NCBI GenBank assembly: GCA_030035585.1 | Contig: CM057469.1 | Location: 63,071,501 to 63,135,500, forward strand | DNA length: 64,000 nt | Direction: 5' to 3' | From: Dugong dugon | Lineage: Eukaryota; Chordata; Mammalia; Sirenia; Dugongidae | Shown: in pieces, positions 12,525-25,808 of the stretch | Position numbering within the stretch: position 1 is the first letter of the stretch | Layout: each line of letters opens with the position of its first letter | Position numbers and translations under genes: made by a program | Notes under the pieces: generated by a model | What the model saw: the letters and a program-made list of their open reading frames with translations, nothing else | Database searches by the model: none | Told to the model about the DNA's origin: nothing

Positions 12525-15500
12525 CTAAAATTTGTAAAAAGATAACAGTAATAAGTAGCTGCTGACCCTCCAAACAAAAAGGCATGCTCAAAGTATCAAA
12601 GATTACCGATAACTGTAAAACAATTTACTTAATGGCATAAATCACATTATCTTTACCAATTCTGCTTGTAAAAAGTCTTTTGTTTCAAGGCCCCTCGGAA
12701 AAATATATAAATAGCAAAAGCAGCTGCTTGGGAATCTTATATAGACAGTTATAGGTACCTGAAAATACAGAGTTTGGGGTCAAAACTTCAAACATAAATA
12801 AAAGCAAAACTGAAAAATTAGGTGTCTTAGAAGAAATTGCAGAAAATTATAATTTGTGCAGCACAGTTTGTGCATCACTCAGATTAATATACCACGATTA
12901 AATATGGAAAGGAAGAGTGGCTGAAAGCTCCTGAGGGATATCATTAGGGCAAATTGCCAAAGAATGAAACATGAGCCAGTCAGGAGAGTCTGGAAGCTGC
13001 AATAATACCAGGGGACTTGGATGTTCGACAGTTGGAGCTTCAGTAATGTGTGAACTGCGGGTTATGGTATCAAGAGACTCTGTTCACCGACACATACAAT
13101 GTCACTATTGACCAGCGAACTGCCCAAGCTTGACAGCTGTACTACAGGAAGCCAAGTATATCATAATTTCATATTTAAACTGTTCATTCCAGATTAACAT
13201 TTTGTTTCCTAGCTTTATATCACAACAGCTGCAATTACATTGTTGCTATTTTAAGGGTAATTGCCATTTCAATTGTTTTGTTGTGGCAAACCGTTAATTA
13301 AACATTTCTGAATGCTTAACAGAAGGACATCTCTCCTCTTTTCTTCCTCCTATTGACCCTCATCAGAATTTTCTATACGATTTTTTTCCATTTTAAATTA
13401 TATTTTTATAATTTACTGATTAAAGCAATAATTAAATCAGCATTTTTCATCATTTTAAAGCTTTGCTATATAATCTGTATTTCAAGGTTACCAATTAAAT
13501 CATTTTATTTGACTTGAAAGTTGGGATTTTAAAAATCTATCAGAAAAATGAGCTACAGACTTTCTATAAACCATTGTCTCTATTTTATTATTATACAAAG
13601 AAATCCAAACATACACATGGTAATCACATTTAAAAGAATAAATGTATACCAATCAATCCAAATCTTATTAACAGCAGTATTTATCTGTTCAAATGTAAAA
13701 TACTTCTATTAAATTAAAAAAATGATCAAAATAATCTGACACAAATCAAAAACATAAAATGTCTCATCAGAAGTATACTCATCTTTGTCATGATATTTAT
13801 ATGTGTGTGTGATGCATGTGTATGTGAGTGTATGTGTGTGCACATATTTTTTCCGGTTCAATTTTTAATCAATTTTATACGGCAAATAATGCATTTTTAT
13901 TTCATTTAGGATGCCATCCTTAAAGAGTGTTGGTACTCTGCACTTACAAGCTTTAATAGTTTACCTACAGTATCATTTCAATAAATATTACTATTTTTTA
14001 TTTATTTTTTGTGAAAATACATACAGCAAAAGATACACCATTTCAACAAATTTTACATGTACAATCCAGTGACATTGATGTTTTTTAAATTCCTTAATTA
14101 GAGCATATAACATGCCACTAGGAGGCATTCAAATACTTTTATTTAACAATTACAGAGCATGAATTTATTTATGTTACATACTTGAGGGAAATGAAAATGG
14201 GCCTGATCTAATTCATTGTGTCAAATTCTCCAAGAGCTTATAGGTACTCTGTAAAGGTGCGTGGTCCTAAATTGGACATCTTTAATGTGCATTAACTCTT
14301 TCCATTCCTTTACTGCAATCTGATGGGCTAAAAGAGCTCATGTAGCTTTGAAATGCAGCTAATTTACCCAAATTTTCCAAAATGGATGAGATGCCACACA
14401 AAGATGACTTTCAAAACAGCTAATTTTTTTTTTAAAAAAGGAAAGTGTTCCCTTTTTAGTGTTAAGAAAATAATAACAATATAAATAAATGTATTCTAAA
14501 AATGTGTTCTAAAATAAAATGTATTATAAATGTGAGGAATTATAAAGGCAACTTATTTTACTGGGTATAACCCACGTCTTAAGCACTCTATTAAATGCTA
14601 TATAGATACATCCCCTATTCCCTAGTGGTCATCCTTAAATGAAGTTATGAATTATCTGTTAATAAGTCATGATATTATCCGGTGAATTTGACTGACTTCT
14701 TACAGGATGGCTTCTGTGATCATAGGTGAGTCACAAACTTTCTGTAATGGTCACCATTTGGCAGAGAGTTGCCTCTGCTAATCAAGATCTACCAGGAGAG
14801 AAGGAAGCTCTACTAGACTTGGCAACTTCTTGGGGATAAGTGATAGGGACAGGTAAAATTACGCTATGACCTCTCCCTGAACCCCAGTTTCTGGCCTAGG
14901 CAACTAGAATTAATTATTAAAAGTAATATAGCAGGAGAATCAGATTTGGATGAAAACTATGAGGAATCTGCTTTTGCAAATATTGCTTCTGTGGTAACTG
15001 TGAGACATCCAAGTGGAGATGTCCAAGAGAGGCAGAAGCATATCAAAGAAGATCCCCTTATCCACCAGCAGCATACAATAACTGTGACTTTTTAAAAAAT
15101 AGATATGATACTAATACAGCATGTACCTTTGTAGAGAAGACAGTAAAGTTGCGAGTGAAGAAAAATAAAATTACTAGGAAATTAAATACAGTTACAGATA
15201 AGTTGCATAAAATAACAATGAAGTATATTATACACACAAGGTTAGGACTCCATCATTAACAACCTATGTGATCTCTGGCACATGTGTTAAAATAACCAGG
15301 TTTGTTTCCTAACCCTTAAAATGAGAAGTCTGTACTAAACAATCTGTAAATATTGTCTCTGATAGATCTAATCAGCTTTATTCTTAGATCAGATCAGTTC
15401 TAATATATTTCATATTCTTTTTAATCATTTGGGATTTTTTTCCATCCAGGTAGTTAACAGAACATTTTAAATGGACTATAATTCATATTATTTTCAAAAT

Positions 15501-15547
15501 ATATCTAAAGATCATCTCTAAATGCCTTATAATCATTTATTTGCTTA

Positions 15548-16060
15548 ATTCAACTAAAATTTTTGAGTGCCTGCTACATGCTATCACAAATCCTGCTACA
15601 TGCTATCACAAACTAGTCACTAAGGACACATCACTAACAGACCAGTCCCTGATTTTGTGAAGCTTACATGTTTGTGGGGGAGGCAAACAACAACAAGTAA
15701 AACATATGGTGTATCTGTTAGAGATAAGGCTATGAGGAGACCTAAAAGCAGGGTACAGGGGAGGAGAGTAACGGAGGGGCTATTTTAGATAGGAGGGTTA
15801 CAGAAAAACACCGATGTGGTGCCATTTGAACTGAGACCCACCGAAGAGAGGGCACGTACTACTGTGGATTTTGGGAGAAGAGCATTCCAGGCTGAGGAAA
15901 CAGTGCATTCAAAAGTCCTGAGGTGGACACTTCCAGGAGTGGGGAGGCTGTTATTAGACTGAAGTAAGGGGAAGAAGGACAGGACATGAAGTCAGAGAGG
16001 CAAGTAGAGTCAGGGCTGGACGGTGTTCCAGACTATGGCAAAGACTCCAAATTTTATTCT
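15548..16060 (-). mobile_element. L2 LINE 3' region
   Basis: The reverse strand of the L2 3' region is seen in CTATTTTAGATAGGAGGG, GAAGAGCATTCCAGGC and AAGTCCTGAGGTGG. A perfect 22-bp tandem duplication (15570-15591 and 15592-15613) lies near its start. Confidence 0.75.
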
Positions 16061-16904
16061 AGATGAGGTTTCTCCATACCTCTGAAGAGACTGCTGGAAA
16101 ATACATTACTTACCTGGAACTTTTTGAGAACTATGCAAATTAAGGGAAAATACTTATTTTAGAGGTTTGGTTGTAGTGTAAAGTACCATAAAAAATGAGA
16201 TCAATTTTATAAGTCAAATAAGAAAAGAATCTTATTACTTTAAAGTTATTTATGATCTACTGACTCTCTAAGACTAAAAGGAAATGACATATCAAATAGC
16301 CTTTTGGAGCCAGAATTACCCAAGATTATATGTCAGGACTAGGACTCCAAATTGTTTGTCTAATATTCAGTTGTTTCTTCCATGAAACAGCTATTCTCAT
16401 TAAAGCAAAGAAGAGGGTGGGGGAAGAAGTTTCAGTGCTTGAGTTAAAATTTATCTTTGGCATTATACTCTGGAAACTGAAGGAATAATACATTGTTATA
16501 AGCATCTGATTTAGAAAAAGTTGGATGGGAAATAATGTTAAGAGAAAACAAAATCACCCAAATAAAGATTTAAGAAAAAAATGCCTTGTCATCTTTGTTA
16601 TATGGCATGTAAATGTTTAAAATTAACATATAATTTCATAATGCATACTCAGTATATTGAATTGATAAGCCTAAAAGTGTTAACCAATGCAAAATAAAAT
16701 CATTAGGAATATTTATTTCCCATTGACTCTAATTATAAAATAAGTATATATGAAAACCATGTGAGGAGACAAGAACCGGGGCCAGTGAAGTCAGAGGAAG
16801 AACCTTGACATTAAAGTGAACTTGGTCATAGAAGTAACTTCTAGTACCAGGCCACCAGGTCTAATGTAGAAACTGCCATTGACAGAATTGATACTAATAT
16901 TAAT

Positions 16905-17128
16905 AGCAAACATTTATATACTGCTTACTATGTTCCAGGTACTTCTCTGAGTACTTGAAGTACTCATATTTAATTCTCACAACAACTTTATGAAGTAGGT
17001 AGTATTATCATTATTCCCATTTTACAGATCAGAACACTAAGGTAAAGTTAAACTAATTGCCCAAGATCACACAGCTAGTAAGTGGCAAAGCAAGGATACC
17101 AACCCAGGCAGGCTGGATCTAGAATACC
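16905..17128 (-). mobile_element. MIR SINE
   Basis: The core CATTTTACAGATCAGAACAC with GATCACACAGCTAGTAAGTG is the reverse complement of the MIR core. The tail-side CTATGTTCCAGGTACTT is also present. Confidence 0.85.
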
Positions 17129-17776
17129 TTAAACACTATTTTAAACTCTCTTTTGATAGGCAATGATTCATATTTCCCATCATTAAGAGGCTTTAAATAA
17201 TATCTTCTGACTGAAAACATTTTACACTAATTATCGAATGACTAATGCATCTTCGGACTAAACAATCAAATAGACAAGAACAGCCGACCTTTGTAGGAAA
17301 TACTTAGGAGGCTACGATAGACAGAAAACTGATTTACCAAACTTCCTCAGGCATCACAGTCTGCAGCTCAAAAGGAAACCAACACAACAGAATTCCTTAG
17401 AAAGTGTTCAAAGGGTAAGATAGCTGATAAAAACTCTACAAGTTATCGTCTTAACTTGTATCTGCAAGTACACTTAAGTTGGAAGTCAAACCACAGTTCT
17501 CTCCTTTTATGACAGCAAATCTGATTTGTTCCTATTCTTAAAGTTAAAATTGTATTTATCAGAGGATATCAGCCTATCAATAAAACTAAGCAGTATTTTA
17601 AACAATTAAATAGCAATACATTGTAAGCAAAAAAAACCTCAACACTGTATCAGATTCCAAAGGAGGCAGCAGAAAAACAATCCATCTACTGTGATGACCA
17701 CAATGAAAAACAACATAAAAATTCTAACCAGCACACTTTTCAAGTAAAGATCTCATAATGCTACTCTCATTCTTCT

Positions 17777-17942
17777 GTTGTTTTTGTTGTATGCCATCAA
17801 GTCGACACGACTCATAGAGACCCCACAGGACACAGTAGAACTACCCCACTGGTAGTTTCTAAGGAGCAGCTGGTGGATTCAAACTGCTGACTTTTTGATT
17901 AGCAGCCTGACCTCTTAACCACTTTGCCACCATGAATCCTCC
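17777..17942 (-). mobile_element. AfroSINE-type SINE
   Basis: A complete minus-strand copy with GTTGTATGCCATCAAGTCGA near the tail. CATTCTTCT at 17768-17776 and 17943-17951 is an exact 9-bp target duplication. Confidence 0.93.
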
Positions 17943-18742
17943 CATTCTTCTAGTCTCTATTAACTCTTAGCTAGATTGCACCTCATACTTATGTAAAAAT
18001 CCTACGCCTTTCAACTAGAGTTCTAAGAGTTTCTCAGGGGTAGAATTATAGCCTCTAAGAATGTATTTATGCATAAAAAAAATCCAAAAATATATAGAAT
18101 GGAGACTTCATCTGATTTTTAACTGAATCAACATTTACTTAATTCAGAAATTTAAGCACTATAAATGTAGCCATACAGAGTAATCTGTTACAGATGAGAA
18201 TGTGATAAATTCCACACAGAATGAAAAAATTTAGTGGAAAACATAAAGAAACCATCTGTTTAAACATGTTTAATTTACATTCACATTTAAAAATTTAGGC
18301 CAAAAAAAAGACAGCAAAATAACAGGTAGCTAAAACACACAAAGCTATTAACAACTACAAAGCATTCTAACTTGAACAAAACTCTAATAGTCCAATTAAG
18401 CTGATAGTTGTAAGGAAATGTTTGGAGAAACAGCAATTTTACTTAGTGAAAATAGACAATATTTGGTTGTATATGCTTTTATTTTTAATGCCCCTTTTAA
18501 AAGAACATTTTATATACTAAAAAATGTTTTTACATTTCATTGTTTCTCCTCATCCTATCAGGACAATAAGCCCAGTACTTCATGATTAAAGATCCATCCT
18601 AATCTCTTTCCACCATATTCATGTCTTTTGGGCAGCTCTAATCATCTCAGATTTGGTCATTGGTTCATCAGCTTTTCCTAGTTAAATGATGCTAAATTGT
18701 TCTCGCTTGCTTGCTTCCTTTGTGTAGTCATTCTTTTTGTTC

Positions 18743-18905
18743 ATTTTACAGATAGGGATACTGAGGTAAAGTTAAACCAATTGCCCGAGAACACACCCCT
18801 AGTAAGTGAGGCACCACCCATGTGCTAGGCACGTTTATTATTAATACTGGGGATATAGTAATAGACGAAACAAAAATCTATGCTCTCAAGGAGATTAAAT
18901 TCTAG
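18743..18905 (-). mobile_element. MIR fragment followed by L2 fragment
   Basis: 18743-18808 has the MIR core CATTTTACAGATAGGGATAC. 18810-18905 has CATGTGCTAGGCACG with CTCAAGGAGATTAAATTCTA, typical of an L2 3' end on the minus strand. Confidence 0.6.
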
Positions 18906-19799
18906 TCCCTCTCTACATACCACCATTACTGTCAATATTTCCCTCTCTACAAGCCTTTGGATTTCTGTAGCTGTCACATTACGCATAAATGCCAGTGCCC
19001 TCAAATATATTTCATCCCCTACATGACCTTTCCCTATTTACTATGCTGTTAAATTGAAGAAAGTTCTCTAAGTTTATACCTTTCTTGTGCTCACTCTCAA
19101 AGTCACTTCAATAGTAGTTTTGCTTTTCCTAAAGAAGGCCCATCTACTTCTCCACCAAAATTTAGGAGTCTAATACTACAACATCCCTCAAATGCATTTA
19201 TCTTCTCTCATCACAAACATCCAGACTCCAGATTCTAGAGAAGTACGGTCAGGACGTTCATGTGGGTACTATACACTATATAAATTAAGCAATTATTCAG
19301 AAAATAAATAGTACAGTAGAAGAATCACCGAATTTAAGAACTAAGAAGAGTCGTAGAGCTCATTCTTGTTTGATTCCTTCATGTTTTAGACAAGAAACTT
19401 CCGGGTAAGAGAAATCAAGTGGCTTATATGAAGTCACCCAGTTTATTGACTGAGTATCAGGATTGGAACACAAATCACTAATTTTATAAGATATTACTAA
19501 TATAATCACACTACCACCATATTTAGGAACAATATTCAAATAACCAATAAATAAAATTCTTATTCTTTTAACTGTGAGACATTTAAATACCACACTTCAA
19601 AATATCTCTCACCAGGAACAAATAAAACTAATCCCAAGCCATTATAGCAATCGGTGGCAAAGCAATCGCAAAGTAATTTCTAAAGCTTTATAAATGGAGT
19701 TAAATAGCTCATGATTTGTAAATTACACATAATTGGATGAGAATGAATATGTTTACATTATACATTTTAATATTAAAATTGTATATCCTATAACAACCC

Positions 19800-19930
19800 T
19801 TTATATATATACTCAACATACATACATATGCATTCAGCGTACTTGTGGATAGATGTGTAAATATATGCATTTATACATAAATATTTACATATATACACAC
19901 ACACATACAGACATACACATATATGAAGTT
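19800..19930. repeat. TA/CA-rich low-complexity tract
   Basis: Alternating TATA, CATACATA and CACACA runs, imperfect throughout. Confidence 0.7.
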
Positions 19931-19978
19931 ACAACTTTCTGATATTAAATGATATCTAGCTCTGAGCCTTTATATTGA

Positions 19979-20083
19979 AAAAAAACCATTGCCATTGAGT
20001 CGATTCCGACTCATAGCAACCCTATAGGACAGAGCAGAACTGCCCCACAGGGTTTCCAAGGAACGGTTGGTGGATTTGAACAT
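19979..20083 (-). mobile_element. AfroSINE-type SINE, 5'-truncated
   Basis: It contains the A-rich tail, GAGTCGATTCCGACTCATAG and the body up to GGTTGGTGGATTTGAAC. The tRNA-like head is missing. Confidence 0.9.
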
Positions 20084-20149
20084 ATAGCAGATACTAAATA
20101 AATACTTGGTGAAGATTTGTCTGCGTGTGTCATTCTACACCTCTGCTTC

Positions 20150-20650
20150 TCCCTTACCTACTCTCAAGCAGTTACTACATCCAACAGACTTTTTCTTAGG
20201 AATATTCCTAAAACCCAACCTCACCTCCATCTTACTGTCACTGTCCTAGTTCAGGTATTAATCATCTCTTGATTTTATTACTACAACAGTCCTTTAACTG
20301 GCCTTACCAGTTAGATTTTTCCCTACTCCATTTCTTCTTTCATAATGCCGCCTATGTCATCTTCCCAAAACAAAACTGGCCATATCAAGCACCTCATTCT
20401 CTCCCTCCTTGTCGCTCTTCACACACAGACACACAGTGACACACTGAACACTGCCGAGACATGACAGAAATTCCTTTCAAGAATCGACATTATACTGAAG
20501 TCAACTCTTTAATCTACCACTCTCCCTTCAACATGTCCCATCCTAGAATTCTTATCACACTGACTGGCCTCGACTCATTGATACTTTTGCAGAATCATAA
20601 ATTAGTAACTTTGAAATTCCCAGTACACAGTACCTGACAAATAATCATGT
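20150..20650 (+). mobile_element. L2 LINE fragment
   Basis: TCAGGTATTAATCATCTCTTG with TACTACAACAGTCCTTTAACTG is recognisable L2 sequence, followed by diverged 3' sequence ending in AATGAATGAATC. Confidence 0.65.
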
Positions 20651-20842
20651 TTATGAATGCACAAATGAATGAATCAATACCCTTAAACTCGGGTCTTTGG
20701 AAAACCCTACCGATGTCAAACATTTCCTTAAGAATAAAGGTCATTCATATCTTCTCAGGTGGTTAACTATCTTTTACTCTTTCTTTTCATGGCACTGTTT
20801 TATCACTGCAGTAAATCACAATAAAATAAGCTTCATGGAGGT

Positions 20843-21242
20843 TGTCCCAGTTATCAATTTGTTGCCTCTCAGCTCCAAATTCAGCTTTTTCCATTTATCC
20901 GTGAAAATGGATTTAGGCTCTTCAGTTATTTTTATTCTGCCAGCTAACCTAACGTAAAGCTTTGTCAGTAATGGGCACTGGAGACACATTGCAGGAGAAA
21001 GGATTTTTGCTTCCTGGTTACAGTGTGCTTCTAAGTAGGGAGGGTCCTGAGGTGTGTGATTGTCCAGGCCTGGCTGCTGCAGCAGGTGAACGCTCTAGCA
21101 TCTGATTCCTGCAGTGCATGAGGCTTCTCTGGGGCTTGTCTCCTGCTATCCACAGTGACCAGTAACACCCAGAAGCTTCCCCTGACACTCTCTTCAGGTG
21201 ATTTTGTAGCACAATGCCTCTGATGAGATACCTCTCCATGGC
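20843..21242 (+). repeat. 5' LTR of the ERVL copy, truncated
   Basis: It aligns with the first part of the LTR at 22500: both share AGTTATCAATTT, CTCCAAATTCA and GTGAAAATGGAT, then TTTGCTTCCTGGTT. The remainder is lost where pol sequence starts, probably by deletion. The exact junction is approximate. Confidence 0.8.
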
Positions 21243-22136
21243 AATCAGCCAGCTACCTGGTGTCAGGTTAATTACATTAGACCTCTTCCATCATGAGGGG
21301 GCAGAGATTCATCCTCACTGAAATAAATATTCTACATAACGGATTTGCCTTCTCTGTCCACAATGCTTCTGCCAGTATTACCACTGACAGACTCAGAATA
21401 ACTTATTCATCAGCATGGCATTTTTCACAGCATTGTATCTGATCAAGGAATTCATTTCACAGCAAAGCTAAGTGCACCAGTGGGTTTATGCCCACTCCCC
21501 ATTTGTTATGGTGCCAGGTGGGAGACAACATCCTGACAGGGTGAAGCTCAGTTTCACAGGATGCAGTCTATGCTTTTAATCAGAGATCCCTGTATGGTGT
21601 TGCTTCCCCCAAAGCCAGCACACATGGGACCAGGAACCAAAGGGTAGAAGTGGGAGTGACTCCTTTCATTGTTATACTTCATAACCTGCTTGCAGATGTT
21701 TTCCTTCCCATTCCTGCAATTTTGAGCTCTGCTTATTTGTAGAGCCTAGTCCCCAAAGGAGGAATGCTTCCACCAGGGGAACAACAATTCCTGTGAATTG
21801 GAAGATGAGACTGCCACGTGGTCAACTTGGGCTCCTTATGCCACTGAAACAGGCTTTAAAAAGGAGGTTAAATCTACTGGCCAGAGTGAGTGACCTTGAC
21901 TAACAAAGAGAAATTGGGTTGTTCCTACACAATAGAGGCAAGGAGGACTGGAGAGCTCTTGGTACTTCAATGCCCAACAGTAAATAAAGGTTAATGGTAA
22001 ACTAGAGCAACCATAAAAAGGGAGGACCACTGAGGACTGAGACCCCTTGGAAATAAAGTTTTGGGTCACTACACCAGGTAAAGACCAACCAGATGAGGTT
22101 CTGACAGAGGGCAATTACAGAAACAAAGGCTGTTTA
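21243..22136 (+). pseudogene. ERVL pol remnant (integrase end and dUTPase-like part)
   Basis: Intact reading frames are short. One segment (about 21400-21480) carries the integrase-like SDQGIHFT sequence. Another near 21800-21850 reads PRGQLGLLMPL, resembling the conserved dUTPase core seen in ERVL elements. A deletion sits between them compared with the usual family layout. It is non-functional as it stands. Confidence 0.75.
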
Positions 22137-22499
22137 ATAGTTTTGCATATTCTCTACTTGCTTGTCATATATATTGTTTACTTTTTTGTGCTAACCATTT
22201 GTCATCTTCTCTCTACTTTCTATTTTTATTTTATATATATATACCTGTTGTTGTAAGTTTACAATGTAGTCTTTAGGTAACAGAATTTTAAGTGGGGCTG
22301 TAATTAAATTTGAAAAGATAGATACAATGACTCTTGGGACTGTACTTCTAATTTTGTGAAAAGGTTGAGAATGTGTTTATTTGTAAAAAGAATACCTATC
22401 TTATTAGGTAGAAAAGATAGATCTGTTTTTGCTGTTGAAAAGGAGTTCAAATGTGTGTAGAAGGGTACAGCTGGAAGGTGAGTATCCAAAGGGGTGCAT

Positions 22500-23669
22500 T
22501 GTGCTAGTTATCAATTTATTGCCTCTCAACTCCAAATTCACCTCTCATTACCTAATCTGTGAAAATGGATATGGGCCCTTTACTTTATTTTTTCACAAAT
22601 AATGTACCCACATAAATAATGTGCCCACAAATACAACACACATACTGTGCCTAGGAAAATAATGCTCAAGGTGGTTGTGTGGTTGGCAAAAAAATGTAGA
22701 ATGCACACATAATTTGTGTAAAAATACAGTAGATAACTATTCCCTTTGACAGCTGGCATGATGTTAAGCTCTGTCAGGAGAAGGCACTAAACAGAAATTG
22801 CCAGAAGAAAGGTTTTTGCTTCCTGGTTCCAGGGTGTTCACTTGGCAGGTTCTTGTGAAGTCTGTGGCTTGTTCAGGGCCTGACTCCTACAGTACATGCA
22901 GCTTTCCCAGGGTCCAGTTCCTGCAGCAGGAATGGCCATCAGGCTCCTGTGACATGAGCGGCTTCTCCTGCACCTGGTTCCTGCAAGAAACAGCAGCCAG
23001 AAGCTTTCCCCCAAGTCTCCTCCACCCCCATCTCAGGCAGTTTTACAGCAGAGTGCCTCAGGCTTTTACAATGCTTGCAGCCATTCCAATGCCTGGCTCC
23101 TACACCACAGAAGGCTTCTACAGTGTACAACGGCAAGCAGTATCCAGTAGCCAGCAGCTTCCCCTGGAACCATCCTCACCTCAACCGGTTTTTTAGGGGA
23201 GTGCTTCCAGTGAGACAACCCTGGTGAACAGCTTCCCCTGGCACCTCTTCAGGTAGCTTCACAGCAGTGTGTTGTCAGCAAGGCACCTCTCTGTGAACAG
23301 CTTCCCAAAGCCTCACATGGCTTTACAGCAAGTTCCAAGGCATGGCACCTCTCTGTGGGCAACTTTCCCAGGCACCCAAGGGGGCAGGTTTCCAGCAAGT
23401 TCTTTGCCATCCAATGAGCCACGGCTGTGCCCTCTCCAACAGGGTCTGGAGCTTCTTCTCCCTTGGTGTTCTAGCTCTTCCCTAAGGGTAGTAACTGCTT
23501 CCTACATCTGCTATTTCTGTCCTGTACTCTTCAGAGTTCTCTTTATTCCTGACTAGCCAATCCCTTGTTACTTTAATTCTCTGTTACAGTTTATAATTCT
23601 TTATATTAAACTTTCATTGTTCAAATTACAATCTGGCTTCTCTCTCCTGATTGGACGTAGACTGATACA
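22500..23669 (+). repeat. 3' LTR of the ERVL copy, about 1170 bp
   Basis: It follows a purine-rich AAAGGGGTGCAT tract, starts TGTGCTAGTTATC and ends ACTGATACA. TTTATATTAAACTTTCATTG near 23600 may hold the polyadenylation area. The middle repeats CAGCTTCCCCTGG-like blocks several times, which makes it longer than most ERVL LTRs. Confidence 0.8.
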
Positions 23670-24294
23670 GAGGCTGTGAGTTATTCATCATCGTATCTTT
23701 AGAACTCTAGCTTGAATGAGTTAGATGTTCCATAAATGAGCAATGATTCAATGAATGAGCAAATGAATACTCTTCATAGGGAAAAAGGAGTAAAGTTTCT
23801 ACCTAGGACTATAAGAAGGCAAAAAGATACCAATTCAAATGCCTGTACAGGCTGAACAAGAGTCAATATAGCAACAGAACTTCATGAAGCTGAAAAAAGG
23901 TCAAGATGTATTGATAACTTTTTCCACAAGGTATTATAATTTTGTCATAAACTTTAAAAACTTCTCTGGTAGAAAATTGCTAATTTTTTTTTTAAGCAAA
24001 GGTTACATGGATACCAGCCTCTATCTTTAAAATTTCAGAATTTAAAAAGAAACCATTATCATCAATAGATAAAGAGTCAAGTGTCAAAGGGACATCACCA
24101 TCATTATTATTAATGGATAAAGAGTCAAGAATCAAAGAGATAAGCCAAACAGACACATTTCTACTTGTCAAAGAGACAAGTTTCTATTCTGGAATCTTCA
24201 GTTCAAACAAACACTTCATATTTCCCAATTAATTAAAAAATTTATTTTAAAAACTTTTCTCTGTTATGCTCACAAGTTCAACTATTAAATACAT

Positions 24295-24361
24295 TCATAT
24301 ATACATGTATATATGTATATACATATGCAAAATATACATATATATATATAAATAAATACAT
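24295..24361. repeat. TA/TG-rich low-complexity tract
   Basis: Runs such as ATACATGTATATATGTATAT immediately upstream of the RTE fragment. Confidence 0.8.
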
Positions 24362-25013
24362 GTCCTCACAACTGGACCAATAAGCAACATCATGACAGAC
24401 GGAGAAAAGATTAAAGTTGTCAAGGATTTCATTTTACTTGAAAATACAATCAACATCCATGGAAGCAGCAGTCAAAAAATCAAAAAAATGCATTGCATTG
24501 GGCAAATCTGCTGCAAAAGACTTCTTTAAAGTATTGAAAAGCAAAGATGTCACCTTGAAGACTAAGGTATGCCTGACCTAAGCCATGGTGTTTTCAATCG
24601 CCTCATCTGCATGCAAAAGCTGGACAACGAATAAGGAAGACTGAACAAGAATTGATGTCTTTGAATTGTGGTGTTGGCAAAGAATATTGAATATCCCATG
24701 GACTGTCAAAAGAACAAACAAATCTGTCTTGGAAGAAGTACAACCAGAAGGCTCCTTAGAAGCAAGGATGGCAAGACTACATCTCACGTAGGGATCAGGA
24801 GGGATCAGTCCCTGGAGAAAGACATCATGCTTGGTAAAGTAGAGGGTCAGTGGAAAAGAGGAAGACCCTCAACAATATGGACTGACACAGTGGCTGTAAC
24901 AATGGGCTCAAGCATAGCAACGACTGTGAGGATGGTGCAGGACTGGGCAGTGTTTCATTCTGTTGTACACAGGATCACTATGAGTCGAAACTGACTTGAC
25001 AGCACCTGACAAC
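24362..25013 (+). mobile_element. RTE/BovB-like LINE, 3' fragment
   Basis: Homologous to the 3' end of the element at 36539-38353: CTGGACCAATAAGCAACATC, then GGACAACGAATAAGGAAGAC and AGTCCCTGGAGAAAGACATC. It ends CAGCACCTGACAACAACC. The tail block around CACTATGAGTCGAAACTGAC is the one shared with the local SINEs. Frames are broken. Confidence 0.92.
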
Positions 25014-25167
25014 AACCACAATAACATGCATAAATATAATTTAGTACACACGAATACACCTGACTATGAATTTTATACTGTATGTGAATAACAAGCTATA
25101 TATCAGTAAATCAATTTTACAGATGGCTCTTCTAAACTACATCTGTTCCATAAGTCAGCACCTCAAC

Positions 25168-25496
25168 GTTGTTGTTAGCTTCCACTGAGTTAGCCCCCAA
25201 CTCAAGACAACCCCATGCACAATGGAATGAAACACTGCCTGGTCCTACGCCACCACCATGTTAGTTGCAGACTGGACTGTTGTTATACATAGGGTTTTCA
25301 TTTGCTGATTTTCAAAAGATCAGCAGGCCTTTCTTCCTAGTCTTAGTTTGAAAGCTTCATTGAAATCTGTTCAGCATCATGGCAACATGCGGTCCAGCAG
25401 ATGGGTGATGGCTGCACATGATGTGCACTGGCTGGGAATCGAACCTGGGTCTCTCACATGGAAGATGAGAATTCTACCACTAAACCATCAGTACCC
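25168..25496 (-). mobile_element. SINE with tRNA-Gly-like head
   Basis: On the minus strand the head reads TGATGGTTTAGTGGTAGAAT and then CAGGTTCGATTCCCAGCC, closely like tRNA-Gly with A and B boxes. The body contains a GCAGGCCTTTCTTCC block, and the tail is the RTE-like GTTGTTAG end. The homologous copy is at 57457-57794. Confidence 0.85.
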
Positions 25497-25808
25497 TGAA
25501 AATATTTATGGCAACTGAAAATAGACTGAACTAAGACAATGCACAGTTAGAATGGAAAAGAGAGGTTTAAGGATTAAGGAGGTGCAATCTATAGGACTTG
25601 GGTAGGGAAAAAAGATAGGAAGTAGCATTCACCAAATTAGCCCTATATAGTAATAGGAGATTATGGGGGAAAGATAATGAATTCCATTTTAGAAGTGTAG
25701 GGTGATGACATCCACAATGGGTTAAATTGTAGCATATAACCTAAGGAAGTTTATCTGAAGAGAAAAACTTCTCCAACTGCAAAATGAAAAAAACTGTAGT
25801 GTGTAAAA

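Larger units (their letters stand above)
20843..23669 (+). mobile_element. ERVL-type provirus with large internal deletion
   Basis: The order is a truncated 5' LTR (20843 to about 21242), the 3' part of pol (about 21243-22136), a non-coding spacer (22137-22499) and a 3' LTR (22500-23669). GAGGT (20838-20842) and GAGGC (23670-23674) form a 5-bp target duplication with one difference, tying both ends to one insertion. Most of gag and pol and the rest of the 5' LTR are gone. The pol region is recognised at nucleotide level as the ERVL integrase end followed by the dUTPase-like section. Stops and frameshifts break it. Confidence 0.85.

Noticed and set aside
22798..23196. Open frame of 132 codons, Ser/Pro/Gln-rich
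   Set aside because: It lies entirely within the 3' LTR of the ERVL copy; the bias comes from LTR repeat blocks.
25420..25496. Possible tRNA-Gly gene on the minus strand
   Set aside because: It resembles a tRNA with A and B boxes but is joined to a SINE body and tail, and base pairing in the stems is decayed. The same applies to the tRNA-Asn-like heads elsewhere.
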